A stretch of DNA of 64,000 bases from assembly GCF_024763615.1 (NCBI RefSeq), contig NC_077223.1:53072627-53136626 (forward strand), given 5' to 3'. The position numbers were made by a program, and so were the translations under genes. The notes below the pieces were generated by a model. The model saw only the letters and a program-made list of their open reading frames with translations. It was not told the origin of the DNA and made no database searches. Source of the DNA: Phlebotomus papatasi. Lineage: Eukaryota; Arthropoda; Insecta; Diptera; Psychodidae. Positions 1 through 12,698 of the stretch are shown here, piece after piece. Every line of letters begins with the position of its first letter. Position 1 is the stretch's first letter.

Positions 1-1
1 C

Positions 2-115
2 GCCGAAACCAACTTGAACTTGATCCGTGCCAAGCATCGCACCTTTGTTACAACATCCTCTGTGCCCGGATCCCAGGTCTACCTCGTCCAGGAGACCAGG
101 ACAACCACCGAATAA
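2..115 (+). CDS. 3' end of an unidentified gene (partial)
   Basis: An open frame enters from the left edge and ends at the TAA at 113-115, giving 37 residues that begin AETNLNLIRAK and end QETRTTTE. The composition (G+C near 50%, no homopolymers) is much more gene-like than the AT-rich DNA that follows at once. The tail is rich in Thr, Ser and Val and has no membrane segment or recognisable motif. I do not recognise the family. It is probably the last coding exon of a plus-strand gene, whose 3' UTR would run into the following several hundred bases. The alternative is a chance open frame, but the sharp composition change at the stop makes that unlikely. Confidence 0.6.
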   Translation, partial: AETNLNLIRAKHRTFVTTSSVPGSQVYLVQETRTTTE

Positions 116-1050
116 GCCATCTTCATAACTCTGATATCCATTCGAATTTACATCAGACAACACTTTTTTTTTCTTTTGGACAGAGAGCACATTGAATTTA
201 ATTTAGTTGTTTTCTGTATTTTTTCTTTGTCTTTTTATTTATTTATTTTTTGCTACGCGAGAGAGAGAACAAAAAAATTGCACACAACATTCCCGGCCAA
301 AAATGCAGAGAAAGGGGAGAAAAAATTGGAACAAGAACGAAGGGCAATCTCCATCGGAATATCAATTTCAAACTCTTTCGCTTTTTTTTGCAAATAACGA
401 CCAGCGCCATCTGCCGGGATCCTCATTAAAAAAAACAAAACAAACAAACGTCAAAAACATAACTCTTCTGAAGAGAAAAGAATCATTTTATAAAGTGAAA
501 ATATGATAATAAAAATGATATTTTGAAAAAGTCTCACAACGTCAAATCATTTTATGTCGTTATTATTTGACTTTTTTTTGCACTTTTGCTATGCAGCGCG
601 CCATCTATCACACTAAGTGCAAATCATCTTATGGATTACTATAGTTTACTAAGACAAATACCAATACTTTTAACTATATAGAAGAAAATTTTAAATTAAA
701 AAAAAAATGTGAATGGTTTTTTTTCTTGGGTGGTAACTTAATGCATCAATCCACTTATTAATCACATTGAGAGCTTTTAGAAAATAGGAAATTAATAATT
801 TTAAGAGCAAAAGAACATGAATCTTCCTCTGTCACTCTCTTTTCATTAAAATGCACAACAATGACTTTCATCACCAAACGAGAGAAATCTTTGCAAAATA
901 ATTTATTTTAGTGTAATTTCTTATGTCTATTTACTGGTTAAAAAAAAACAAATACTACATTACATTGTATCTTTTCACCATCTCAATTGAGACCGAAGTA
1001 ATTGAGAAAAAAAACAAATAAAAAATATTGTTAAATTAATTACTAACCTT
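116..1050. other. Probable 3' UTR then non-coding spacer
   Basis: AT-rich sequence with many A and T runs. A possible poly(A) signal AATAAA lies near 510 on the plus strand, which would serve the gene ending at 115. Short frames between 176 and 506 overlap in all phases, are low in complexity and are not supported as genes. Nothing else is seen before the last QTRT2 exon. Confidence 0.4.
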
Positions 1051-4000
1051 TTACTTGGCCTCTTCTTTTGCTTCTTCAGCCTCTGAATCATTTGCAGATG
1101 ATGCTTTTGAGCTTTTCAAGCCATTTATGGTTTTTGGTGGGAAAATGACAGAATAATCCTCCTCTAAACTTTGTTCTTCGATCAACGCGATTAAGTCACT
1201 GAGGGTGTCTTTGACGATATGATGCTGAATAGCGCGAAAGAACTCTCGGTAGTGATGGAAATTGTGACTGTAATACAAAGTTTTTAAAGGTGCATTGTAG
1301 TTAAGTTTCAGCCTACGGTAGGGGATATTTTAGAATGCGTATAGGGGGAGGTGGGGCTACATTGAGCTGGAAGTACATTAAAAACGCTATTTTCCCATAT
1401 TTTTAAATAAAATTGGATTTTAACGTAATGTAATTTAGTTTAGACGGATAAAACAAAGTGGATCTAAATTCATTTATGGCTAGACCCAGCTTCCTATGCG
1501 AAAAAAAGCATTTTCAATATATCCCAGGCTCATCATAGACCCACCTATACCCCTAAAACTCAATTTTGAATGTATTAAGAATCAGTTTGGCGTCATGATT
1601 TATGAGTATTTTGAAATCATATAAAGGAATATAAAAAATATAAAATTTCGACGGCCACATTCCATACTACGCTAAATCGTTTTAGACTTTTTTACTCCGA
1701 GATATATGTTATTCATGAGCTCGAACTGTAAGTGATCTTCAGGCTTCAGACTATAGAGGTTTTGCCCAGTTCCTGAAGGTCTCGGAATCCTAAATAGCAA
1801 CCAAGTTTATTATTTTTTTTAAATCTAATAATCCATTTGTCCTTAAAAATCAAATCCTAATTTAAATTCATCGAAAAAATCTTGATTTATAAAGCAGTTA
1901 AGCCATACGGCTAAGCTTTAGGTCTGAAGGCTGTACTACATCTGGTTTATGATGATCAGCTGACACTTAAGTGATAAGATATTCATTTTTTTTTCGGACA
2001 AAAATACACGGGCAGCGTAGGAATTTGCCAACTTCAAATAATTTGCAAATTGCAAATTCTCCTGAAAAGTTGTCATTCTGAGATAGCATAGTATGGAATG
2101 GAACCGTTGATTTAATCTTCCACCAATTGAACGGACGAATTACAATTTTATCACGCCTACTAAGGCTCAAATCAAAGATTCAGAAAAATCCTTTAGGATA
2201 TTTTAGTTCGTAAAAATTGACAGCAAAGGAAATTTAAGCAAGGAACCTCTAATTAATCCCTGATCCTAAACTCTTAGGCGTCTTCTATACGAGGGGATTT
2301 CGAAATGCACCCCACTGTGCTATGTGCTAAATCTTCCCTAGTGGTTCATTCCTGAGATAAATTTTCTCCACCCTCTGTTATAAATTCTCCAAGTGTGCTC
2401 TAACTAAAATAAATAGTCTGGAACACTTTCTATTTTATTTTGAAACGTTTCGAACGTCAACCACACAGTGTTTTACTTTTACGAACACTTTATAAGGAAG
2501 AAAAGATGGAACACACATCCTCTATATCAAAACCGTTCTACTGCAGGATTTTATGCCAATATTGTTGTTAATTAAGAAAATATCCTAAGTTTTTATTTTT
2601 CTATAAATCAATTTTATTCATATACGTAAGGGTCTCTAAGTTCCTAGATATTAGTTGAATATCACTTTTCAGCTGATAAATTCAATAACTACACAAGGAT
2701 GCCTATTTACCAATGCGACCATATTCTTATGAAGATTAACGATACATTCAGAAGAGTGATCGATACCGTGTCCCTATTTCACCAGCTTTTCGAGTCTTGA
2801 TAATTTTGAAAATAGTTCACAAGAGAAACATCTCTTGAAAAACAAAAAAAAATTAAAACCGCTTTAAATATCAAAATATTCGAACATAAACAAATGGAGC
2901 TTTCGAAGAGGGAGATTTTAAGCGCCAAAAGGTAGGCAAAAATGCACCGGTCTAAAGCTCAGTGGGGGACTTTTGTGTCAAAGGCGTCTTCTATACGGGA
3001 GGATTTCGAAATGCACCCCACTGTGCTATGCACCAGTGAGTCCCTACAGGAGCATCTAAACGGGGGGATTTTATTTCGAAACCGCCATTTTGACACAAAA
3101 ATCTCCCACTGAGCTTTAGACCGGTGCATTTTTGCCTATCTTTTGGCGCTTAAAATCTCCCTATTCGAAAGCTCAATTTATTTATATTTTGACATTTCAA
3201 GTGATTTTAATTTTTTTTTGTTTTTCCAGAGATGGTTTTCTCGTGAATTATTTTCAAAAAAGTCGAAAAGCAGGTGAAATTGGGACACGGTATTGATCAC
3301 TCTTCTGAATGTATCGTTTAATCTTTATTAAAATATGGTCGAATTGTTAAATAGACATCCTTAAATAGAAATAAAGAAATAGTTAAATAGAATAAAGTTG
3401 ATTTATAGAAAAATAAAAACTTAGGATATTTTCTTAATTTAGCAACAATATTGGCATAAAATCCTGCAGTTTTGATATAGAGGTTTTGATATAGAGGATG
3501 GGTGTCCCATCTCCTCTTCCTTATAAAGTGTTCGTCACCAGGCATAAATATTAACTTTACCACTCTTTAACAAATTCTTTGATTGTAAAACACTGTGTGA
3601 TTGACGTTTGAAACGTTTCGAAATATAAGAGAAAGTCTTCCAGACTATCTATTTTAGTTAGAGCACACTTGGAGAATTTATAACAGAGGATAGAGAAAAT
3701 TTATCTCTGACATGAACCACTATGGGAGATTTCCCGAGACTCACCGGTGCATAGCATAGTGGGGTGCATTTCGAAATCCCCCCGTATAGAAGACGCCAAA
3801 TTGGCGATTTCGAAATAAAATCCCCCCGTTTAGATGCGCCCTTAGCGTATAATATAGTCTTGACTGAGAAACATTCTCAAGGATCAATCAGTCTGTTTGA
3901 GTTTTTAGTCTAATAAATTCGCATGTTAATCTTGAATTTTGGGTTTTTTTTACATCGGATTCTAACGGTGCTATCACACTGATTTTCACAATTTAATTTT

Positions 4001-7000
4001 AAATTCAATTGAGGATTAAGATTTCTAGAATTTAATTGAAAATTCTCACAGCTAGGGCACATTTTGCAAGAAATTTGCTCAATTTGAAATAGTGCCACGA
4101 GATTTTTGATTGTGAATGACTCCGGAAAACGTGTGATAGTCGGGGAGACTGGGGCAAAATTTGTCAAAACGAAAATTTCAATATTCAGTATTTTCTAAAA
4201 TAAAAGAGACTGGGGCTTGAGATTTTTATTATAGATAGCCTTCATGAACCTTCTTAAACTTACAAAGTTTCAAGGGATTCGAGGAAGAATTAAAAAATTA
4301 TATTTGAGCCCTATTTTTGGAATAATTTGGCTTACAGAAAATATCAATACTGATTAGCTCAATTTAAGCACATTTCTCGTTAAGATAGAGAAAAATTATC
4401 TTCGACAAATTTGTAGAGGAATAAATTTCCTATAAAAATATGTCTATTTGATATTTTTAACGTTTGCGAGAGTAAAACGTCACAAATTATCCGAGGACTG
4501 ACAAAATTTGCCACAGCAATTTTGAGAATCTCCACAAAATCGGCTTTTAGAAAATGATTCGAAAATCACATTTCTTTCGAGACACAGGAAAATAATCTTC
4601 TGCAATGTTGTAGAGCCGTAAATTTCCTATAAGAATATGCTCATTGTAAAACGTTTAAGTTTTCTCAGAGCTCGTGAAAGAATTAATTATGCATTTTGAC
4701 AAGTTTTGCCCTAGTCTCCCCTACTTAAAATGTCTTATAAAACTCACAGTTTAAACAAACAAGTCAATTCATTTCTTGAGAATTTTCACCTGAAGATATC
4801 TCTGAAATTTAACATAATACTCCTCCATAAATGTCTTTGAAGAATATAATATATTCATGAAACACCAAAAGGAACACAAAAGTACTCATCCACTTCCGAC
4901 CCACGAGAAAGGATTTAATTTTATTGCATTGTGTTTTAGAAAAAAAAACTTTAGGTATTACAGTAATAACGAGATTTTTAAACACCCAAGGCATTAATAA
5001 ATTCATATGGAAAAATCATTAAAAAAATTATTTTGTTGCCTTGGACCAAACTTGCAACAAAGAAATTAAAATTTGAGTGATTTGATAAAATTGTGTATCT
5101 AACGGAAATGATTTTGAAAATATTCCGCAAATAAAGAGTGAATGAGAGAGTGCTAGCGAGAGCAATGGCATGATTGAGAAATGACAGCCTCATTGAACAA
5201 CTCATATTATTATATCAATAACTATTCATAGCAGGACATTGATGTCCAGAATCTAAGAATGATTTGTAAAGGTGAATTCAAGGAAAAAATCCCTAGAACA
5301 AACAATTTCCTTATCACTTATTTATTCCTGTGTTTTCCACGATTTTCCTCATATATCCTTGAATATTTTTCAAACTTACGAATAAAGTGTATGGGACAAC
5401 TTGTGTCCTTCACGTGAATATTTTCTTGAAGAAAAAGCTAGGATCACTGAATATTATAGGACCGAGAAGGACAGTGTTAACAATATGATAAAATATAAAC
5501 AGAAAAACGTCTTAAAATATGAATATGACCCTAAATTATTTGAAGCGCGTTTTCGGTCAAGGAAATGGATGCAGAATTGGATTCACAGTGATGACCTTTG
5601 TACTTTCTTATAAGAAATTATGTACGTTGTACGAGAGAATAAAAGAGAAGATAGTACAGATATCATCACCGTGCTATCTATTCCTGAATTATTTGATTAA
5701 AATTTCTTTGAACACCTCAACTTTTTAGTGTTTATGATTTTCAATGACTTAGCTTTTTTTTCATAAAAAAGATAAGTAGTCCTGCGCAATCCTTTTCGTG
5801 GATTCGAATGGTATTCAGGTATTTATGAGGAAAATGAAGAAAATTATAGAAAAAGAGGTGGCAAATCGTCCCGGCTTTGCGGAGTGTTCGAACTCACGGA
5901 AAAGATCTACCTGTGCATCATTTTTTCGCGTGCTTTTTGGGTACATACCGCATTACTACCGATTAAATTGACTGATAAATTAAAAAAAAAAATAAACCAT
6001 TCGAAAATAAGACACTGCTTAAGAAAGTAGGTTTTAAAATATCTTAGCAGGAGTAACAAGCATACGAACAAATGATAAAGTAAATCCGCGAAAGTAAATC
6101 ATTTACGTGTACTGTTATGATGTATATTTCTATTTCGCAAAATCGGGAAAATTTTGGCGGGATAGCAACGTGACGGCATCAGAATTGCATCACTGATTAT
6201 CATTTTGATTATTATTACGTTATGCCGTCTCTAGACTTAAGTTTTAAGTGTGTCTAGGGCATAAGAATTCTAAATTTATAGGGAAAGGCTTTCAGGCTCT
6301 CACACATAGGGTGGCGGCATTACTTCTGGCCTTGGCCTTTACTTATGACCTCTTCACAAAAAAACACCACAATGTCAAAAAATTATTTCGAAAAACCCCA
6401 AATTTTAAAATATTTGATGTTTTATGATAACACATCACATTTTTTTTTTTTTTTTTGGAATCATTTTCTGACAAAAATTGCGATGAAGCCATAAGTAAAA
6501 ATAGGCCACAAGTAATGCCACTACCCTACTCTGACTGCGAGCAGTTCATACACTCAGTCCCGGCATTAACTCTTTCCGGACCGCAGCATATGCTGCAAGC
6601 CAATTTCACAATTTTTAATCAAAAATATCTAAGCTCAGGAATTAATTGAGGTCCTACAAAAAATATCTCACATTTGGAAATCCTTATAGTTTGTAATCAT
6701 TCACAAGAATCGGATTTATATCAATTCTGAATACTTAAAAAACATTGTTTTTCACGGAACATTCATAGGGTGGAATCACCAGTTCTCGCCAGTGACCCAC
6801 TTTTCGCCACTTACATTGAAATCGCTATTTTTCGCAATTTATGAAATAAATGAGTCGCAATTTTTTTGTATTGTTTCTGCTTCTACGCATAGAATCGAAA
6901 AATAATAATTATTCGTTTTGGGTTCACGATTTTGATCACTTTTTAGAGCAATATTTTAAGCAAGTGCATCGAATCCAACATCTCTTACCAAATGTACTAA

Positions 7001-9053
7001 GTGTCGTCAAATTTTCATCAGGCCAAAAATACCTATTTGGGTAAATAATTTGTCTATTGAACATTTAATTACATTTGACGAATACATAAAATTTGTATTT
7101 AGTCAATTAATATTTCATTTTATATTATTTTTGTATAAAAATGAGGCATGGCGAGAAGTGGTAATATTCTGGAATTGATTTTACCACCTGTCGCCATATC
7201 TTTTCAATAGGCGACGCTAACTTCACTTCGTACATTCTCAGTTGTCAAATCTGCATTGTTTACTTTCTGCAAAAGCCCCATAATTTGATTTCTCAAATAA
7301 AAGTGAAGAAAAGTCATTTAAAGAGAGTAATAATAAAGTGATCACAAGGAAAGAGAAATGGTGAATGTATTCTTTTCATAGCATTGCCTAAAATAACCGA
7401 GTGTGGTTCTTTTCAAGTGGGTGGCGAGAAGTGGTTACAAATTTTACAAAACTGGCGAAAAGTGGTAAAAAGTGGCGACGAAATGGTTATTTTTGCATTA
7501 TTAATAAAAATCAGTTTTTTAAGTAGTCCAGCGTTATGTTCTAGGATTATTGTTTTCACGTATCTAGAGCCAATACATCTAAGTAACTTTGTGTCAAATT
7601 TGACTTATCTTGTAACAAGGATTCAAAAGTTATGATTAAATGAATTTAATTTTTTCCTAAACATGGCGATAGTCGGTTATTCCACCCTATGCTGCTTTGG
7701 GTACTCTCGTCCCAAAAGAGACGAAAGAGTTAATAGAAAACAGTTCGAGATTCTAAATCCTAAAATTCTAATCTCGTATAGAAGAATTAATAATATTATT
7801 GTCTAGAAGTAGGTGATGTGCTTCATGAATCGTAAACGAGTAAAATAATTTTTAAAGTATCAAACAAAAAAAAATCAATATGAAAAAAACTTACATGTTA
7901 AGAAGTATCGTTCCCAAGAGCTCCTTACAGTCAATTAAATGCCTCAGATAGGCCTTTGTGTGTTCTTTGCAAGTTAAGCATTCACATCCTTCAAGGACTG
8001 AGCTGAAATCTTCCCTGAATCCTTCACTGGACAAGTCAATATGAAGGTTTTTCCGTTTTTCTCCTTGCTTTTCCAGATAAAAGTCGAAAACTAATGCTCT
8101 ATTTCTCAAGGAATACAGCAATGGGAGGGAATTATCGAAGGCATCAACTCCCAATTGAATCATCTTAAGCACTAGGACAGGTGAGAATGATCCCAAGATC
8201 ATCTTTAGTTTCTCTTGAGGGAGATTTTCCGTGCACATTTTTACAATTTCAAGAGTTTCTTTCTCCGGAACGAAGAGAGCAGTCTCCCCATTTGCGTGGA
8301 GACCATCAATAAAAAATCCATCAATCCCTGAAGCACTAGAAGCAAATTCTATGCATTTCCGGCGATTTACATGCGAGAAACCACCAACAATCGGCGCCAG
8401 AACGAACATTTTTCGAAGATTTTCCCTTTTATTCCTAATTTCGAGACATTTCTGGGCAAAATCAATGGTTCTTGTCACTGATTGAATGCCTCTCTTCTTA
8501 GAAGAGTCAAAAGACGTATCACCATCGCTGAGCAAATGGAAGAAATCTGGCTTGAAAGCTTCCACAAAGTCCATGAAAATTTCCGGTGAAATTACTTTTT
8601 TTCCGTGTCTCGTAAAGAGAGGAACTCCTGCTTTTTCATGATGTCCTGTCTTAGACTCCTCACCCGTGTCTCTGAGGCAGAAGAAAGTTAAACACTCATG
8701 CAGAGCTGCGAAAGACGCGATCCCATTCCCGGAACTCTTCACAGCTTCCAACATCTCCCCCGTACTACTCAGATTTACAGATAGAACAGTCTCACGGAGA
8801 TCTGTTGTCAGCATCACAACTTCCCTCGACAAATAGGGAAAACTTCCTCCCTCAAGATTAGAAAATTATCCAAAATAAAAGAATTTCTCAAAATTTCAAG
8901 GAAAACAGCATGAAAATCTTTGGTTATGTCACTCACTTTAGTTGTTTGAAGCAAAATTGGTGTTTTTAGTGATAACTCCGGAAATCTTTCAATCCCAGAC
9001 AGTGTTCCCAGCCTTCCTGAACATTTACCGACACTTTCTATTACAAATTTCAT
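1051..9053 (-). CDS. QTRT2: Queuine tRNA-ribosyltransferase accessory subunit 2 (three exons)
   Basis: This is the non-catalytic partner of QTRT1. The heterodimer exchanges guanine 34 for queuine in tRNAs with GUN anticodons, and QTRT2 is typically found at the outer mitochondrial membrane. I join exons 8937-9053, 7895-8850 and 1051-1267. Donors are GTGAGT and GTAAGT, acceptors TTGAG and TTACAG, with phases 0 and 2. The product is 429 residues, close to the animal family length of about 415. The start MKFVIES and the block LLSDGDTSFDS match the family. The zinc site is complete: C328-x-C330-x2-C333, then 25 residues, then H359. The last exon encodes HNFHHY with the His ligand and ends in an acidic, Lys-rich tail (SEAEEAKEEAK) longer than the vertebrate one. 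The spacing of the zinc ligands holds only with the splice chosen here, which supports the 6.6-kb intron. The first intron is 86 bp. Confidence 0.92.
1341..1557. mobile_element. Degenerate small inverted-repeat element (GTGGGGCTAC family)
   Basis: The left end carries AGGGGGAGGTGGGGCTAC and the right end a decayed inverted counterpart near 1535-1557 (CCCACCTATACCCCTA). The left end matches the much better preserved element at 26489-26708. It lies in the large QTRT2 intron, about 75 bp from the last exon. No coding capacity. Confidence 0.55.
2277..3840. mobile_element. Foldback element with arms of about 700 bp
   Basis: Left arm 2277-2980 and right arm 3091-3797 are imperfect inverted copies over almost their whole length. 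Matching pairs include GGCGTCTTCTATACG at 2277 with its complement near 3783-3797, and GTGTGCTCTAACTAAAAT near 2393 with its complement near 3655. The 110-bp spacer itself contains another copy of the terminal sequence plus a segment that is repeated inverted at 3800-3840. A transcript would fold into a very long hairpin. No open frame. It lies inside the QTRT2 intron. Confidence 0.85.
4142..4721. mobile_element. Inverted-repeat element, GGGGAGACTGGGGC family
   Basis: Starts GGGGAGACTGGGGCAAAAT and ends with the imperfect complement (GTTTTGCCCTAGTCTCCC) near 4703-4720. It is about 580 bp with no open frame. A partial relative begins near 46991. It is non-autonomous and lies in the QTRT2 intron. 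Confidence 0.75.
4722..6306. other. Intronic DNA of QTRT2 with repeat fragments
   Basis: Mostly AT-rich sequence without recognisable genes. At 5856-5940 there is a fragment of a dispersed repeat (GGCAAATCGTCCCGGCTTTG) also seen near 15410, 48120 and 60450. A short inverted motif around 6219-6265 (GCCGTCTCTAGACTTAAG) recurs near 25485 and 25640. Small frames at 5401-5728 have no coding character. Confidence 0.4.
6307..6528. mobile_element. MITE with AGGGTGGCGGCATTACTT ends
   Basis: The left terminal repeat AGGGTGGCGGCATTACTT at 6307 is mirrored by AAGTAATGCCACTACCCT ending at 6528, giving an element of about 220 bp flanked by TA-like sequence. The interior includes a long T tract. No coding capacity. 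Confidence 0.7.
6767..7688. mobile_element. Inverted-repeat element, AGGGTGGAATCACC family
   Basis: Starts AGGGTGGAATCACCAG and ends with the related complement near 7675-7688 (GGTTATTCCACCCT). The interior holds several copies of a GTGGCGAGAAGTGG motif in both orientations. It is about 920 bp, and a shorter relative sits at 30816-31204. The frames at 6850 and 7384 are not supported as proteins. Confidence 0.7.
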
Positions 9054-9199
9054 TATAGATTTAAAGAAAAATATGGAAAACTACTTTTCAGTACACGATG
9101 TTATTGTTTTTCTAATTCGATTTCTTCTCGATATTTGATATATCGGCGGGATATCGAATTCAAATATTTGAAATAAAAAACACGTCCCAGTAACGCAAA
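9054..9199 (-). promoter_or_regulatory. Probable QTRT2 promoter with CGATA/TATCG motifs
   Basis: Upstream of the ATG at 9053 there are repeated TCGATA/TATCG-type motifs at about 9118-9160, including GATATATCGG and GGATATCGAATTC. Such motifs resemble the DREF and BEAF-32 sites of insect housekeeping promoters. No TATA box is evident. The region ends where a mobile element begins at 9200, so the usable promoter is short. The motif assignment is inference. Confidence 0.45.
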
Positions 9200-10438
9200 T
9201 TCGGTGTTTGTACAGTAGTACGACAAGTAGTACTCTGTATAGTACTTTACTTGCCTTATGGAAATTTTAATGACCGTGACACAAGACGTTCCAGGAACTT
9301 TGTTCGGGGTTGAGTGGTGAAAATGCTGTGGGGAATTCGCAATTTTTGAATTTTAAAATAACGACATTTTTTTAATTTCAACTGACCAACGGTTTTTTAC
9401 CGGTTTTAACCGTATTTTTAATAATAAATCTAAAATATATACTAAAATTAAATTTATTTGCATTTAAATTTATAAAATACAATTAATTAATTTAATTACA
9501 AATTTTTATGTTATTTATATCGTACTTTCGCGATTTTAGTGGCATTTTGAGCATTTTTGGGATTTTTTAATTTTTCATTACATGATTAGATAGAAAATTG
9601 TGTACATTTTAAATCCGGTTTTATCTTAAAAAGGTTTATACTGAACATTATCCTTAATTTTAAATTTTCATAAATATTTTTTGCTGATTTTCTTAAAAAG
9701 ATTATTAAAGAGTGGCGTTTCATTCATTCTAGTGATAAAAATTAGATGATAATTAGGCACAAAAAACAATTTCTTTCAATAATAATTAACTATTGATTAA
9801 TATTTTATTAAAAAAAAGTGTTTTATTAAAAATGTATTAATCCATGCATATTGTGCTACTCAAATCGTGAAAGTGCGAATACCATACAAAACGGAGAAAA
9901 TTTGAACAATATATTTAAATTAATTAGAAATTATGTTTTCTGCCGATGTTTCCTTAACCGCTTGTGTTTCCTTATGTGCGTCCTTCTCGTCATTTAACTG
10001 ATTATCGTCTGCTGGCTCTCAATAAGTGCTAACTCGGTTCACTCCAGTTTCTCTGTAATGATGATACAAAATAGTTTTACAAATCTCATATAAAAATATT
10101 TTCTTATTAAAAGTAAATACCTGAGCTATATTAGAATACGTGGAATTCCAGGGTGTTCTTTCATCTTCCAATCAAGTTGTTTACAATAATGTCCAGTTTC
10201 GAAGTTTTGAAATTTGTTGTGAAATACTCTTAGAAAAGAAAAAAATATATCATTTTTTTACCTAACACTCAGATAAAGAGATTGAGGCAATACAATTATT
10301 TCATTATTCATTGCGATCTGGAACCCCGGAAAAGCTACTTTCGGATTGAAAGTATTTAAAAAGTGCAGACAGTTTCGCTAAATTACTCTAAAAAATTAAA
10401 GAAAAAACTCTACCAATGAAATCCTTTTTAACGTTTTT

Positions 10439-11957
10439 AACCCTTTAAAGACGATTGGGTCACCCGTGTGACCCGTAGATAAAATAATTTTTCCTGACTA
10501 CCTAAAGTTAATTCTTTTTAATGTTTGTGCCCTTTTTTCGGTATTTCTTAACTTTACTCTTCAAAAGTTAAAATGAAAGGAGGTGAGTGAATGGGTAAAA
10601 TTATTTGTATTCAGTTGTTAGTGAATGGATTGTATCACTAGCATTTATTTTATAAAACTTTACTATGTTAAAAAATTAAGAAAAAATGCTTGCATTTGAG
10701 ATAAGGTGCAGGTGACTTTGCACTTTCTGGTAAATATTAAAAAATCAACAATTTTTAATAATTAACGACAATCAAGATCTTCATATCTAAGGGTAAGATG
10801 CACAAGATCTATAAGGTCACGTGGTCATCATCTTGATTTTTTACGTTACTGTCCGCCATTTTGAATAACTGTCTAAACCTGTAACTCATCGGACTGGGCT
10901 GAAATTTTACTGTTTTAGCTGATGTCAAGACCTTTTCAGAACTTAGGGGAATGTATTGTATTGTATTGTATGTTGTCATGGTTCGCACTGAGTGAACCTT
11001 CAAACAAAGCATATTTTCTCTTTGTTTCCAAAGAAATAGTACGTCATTTCTTAGCCATAATAATCTTATTATTCAGATAATGAAACGAGATGCGAAAGGG
11101 TAGGTCAGCTCTCTGCAAACAAAGAAAAAATTTGCATCGTTTGAAGGCTAGCTCTGTGCGAACCATGCCTACATTCCCCTATCTATGTTTCAGTCTACGT
11201 CAAGCATTTACCTAGGCTCACAGTTTAAAATTTTGAAATATTCATATTATGGCGGCCTTTATTTTTTAGTCTTAAATATTTGAGACCTATAAATGAAATA
11301 TTTCAGTAATCATTAAAAATGTTTGAGACTTTTATTTTATATATTTATTTACTTTCATATAATTGAAAAGATATAAACATATTTATATTTTTTTTATTTT
11401 TTAATCTTTGCGACAACAGTTTTTCAGATCCTTAAATAATATGCTGTTATAAGCAAAAACGTTACTTTTCTTTGTCTTTGTTTGTTAGACTTCATTTTCT
11501 AACAATAGTGCTGTCTTTTTTGTGATGGTTTCAATAATGGAATCGCCCCGTGTTCTGTATTTATGAGAGTATCATATTTTTTAAAGTTGTAGGAATTTAG
11601 GATATTTTTTACAAATGTCCAGCTATTTGCTATATTTAAGCTCAAAATTGAGCAATTTTCAAATTACTTTTTCTATATTCCAATTTTTTTTAAGTAAAAC
11701 CCTTTTGTGAATGTTACTATGCTCATATACATTATATTTTTCATTATAGTGACAATTATCATTCATTGGTATCGTCAGAAAAATTTCTTGATTTTTTAGG
11801 CAATTTTTGTAACTATCATGTAGAGGTAAAAAATGAACCGAATCAGACTGTTGGATTTTACAAGGTTAGATGTAAAACGTGTCACTGATTTTGATTATCG
11901 GTTTCATTTTCATTGTTCATTTTCGGTCAGTAAAAAGTATTTCGTCCTTAAAGGGTT
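10439..11957. mobile_element. CCCTTTAA-family inverted-repeat element, enlarged by nested insertions
   Basis: The ends read AACCCTTTAAAGACGATTGG and CGTCCTTAAAGGGTT, the terminal pair of a family with copies at 18560, 25821, 31530 and 38047. This copy is about 1.5 kb instead of about 520 bp because it contains DNA homologous to the interior of the 34707-36266 element (about 10523-11580), which is itself interrupted at 10944-11181. It sits between the 175-bp repeat units of the outer element, so at least three insertion layers can be ordered. Confidence 0.7.
10944..11181. mobile_element. MITE with AGGGGAATGT...CATGGTTCGCAC ends
   Basis: Terminal repeats: CATGGTTCGCACTGAGTG near the left end and the complement (CTCTGTGCGAACCATGC) near the right, with AGGGGAATGT at the outer edges. 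A second copy lies at 61335-61552. It contains a TTGTA microsatellite at the left. It is nested within the enlarged CCCTTTAA-family element. Confidence 0.75.
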
Positions 11958-12698
11958 GAACCTAACATGCAGATCCACAAGGATTGAAGAAATACGATTA
12001 TTTCATTTTTAATTACGATCTGAAACCCTAGAAAAGATACTTCCGGACAGAAAGTGTTTGAGAAATGAAAACATGTTGCCCTAAATTACCCTAAAAAATA
12101 TTAAAGAAAAATCCTATCAAAGAAATCCTTTTTAAACCCAATACACTTATCCATGGAGATTGAGGAAATTCTCATACCTTATTATAAATTGAATGTGGGG
12201 CCCAAAAAAGGCTTCCGGATGGAAAATGAATTAGAATGAGGTTAGAGCTTCCTAATGCAACCTTTTTTTCATCTACTGCCCAGATATTTTTTTTTTCTTA
12301 TTAAACAACACTACTAACTTGAATTTGGGACTCTTCAAGAATATTTTATAAAAAAAAAAATTGCCTTGGGAGCCCCAAAAATCAAAGGACGCTCACTAAG
12401 CGTCACTTTTATATTTCAGTGTTTTTAAGACCTAAAAAATGAAAAACTCTACAGAACTGCAATCAAATTATCACGTACCTGTACTGTTCTCTGGAATCCT
12501 GCTGGTCAATTGCTTGAAAAAACACTAATTTATCATTTTTCACTAATAAGAAAATTCACAAAACTCTGAGGAATCAGCCATCTGACAGGCGAATCCGGAA
12601 CAAAGTTCCAGGAACGTCTTGTGTCACGCTATACAAATTTTCCATAAGACAAGTACTATACAGAGTCCTACACGTCGTACTACTGTACAAACACCGAA

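Larger units (their letters stand above)
9200..12698. mobile_element. 3.5-kb composite element with ~105-bp terminal inverted repeats
   Basis: Left repeat 9200-9309 and right repeat 12596-12698 are imperfect inverted copies. The ends read TTCGGTGTTTGTACAG and CTGTACAAACACCGAA, and both share the inner block ACAAGACGTTCC (inverted on the right). No transposase frame remains. The interior contains diverged direct repeats of about 175 bp (near 10255-10435, 11955-12125 and 12125-12300) with a further element inserted between units. I could not identify a superfamily or a convincing target duplication. Confidence 0.7.
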
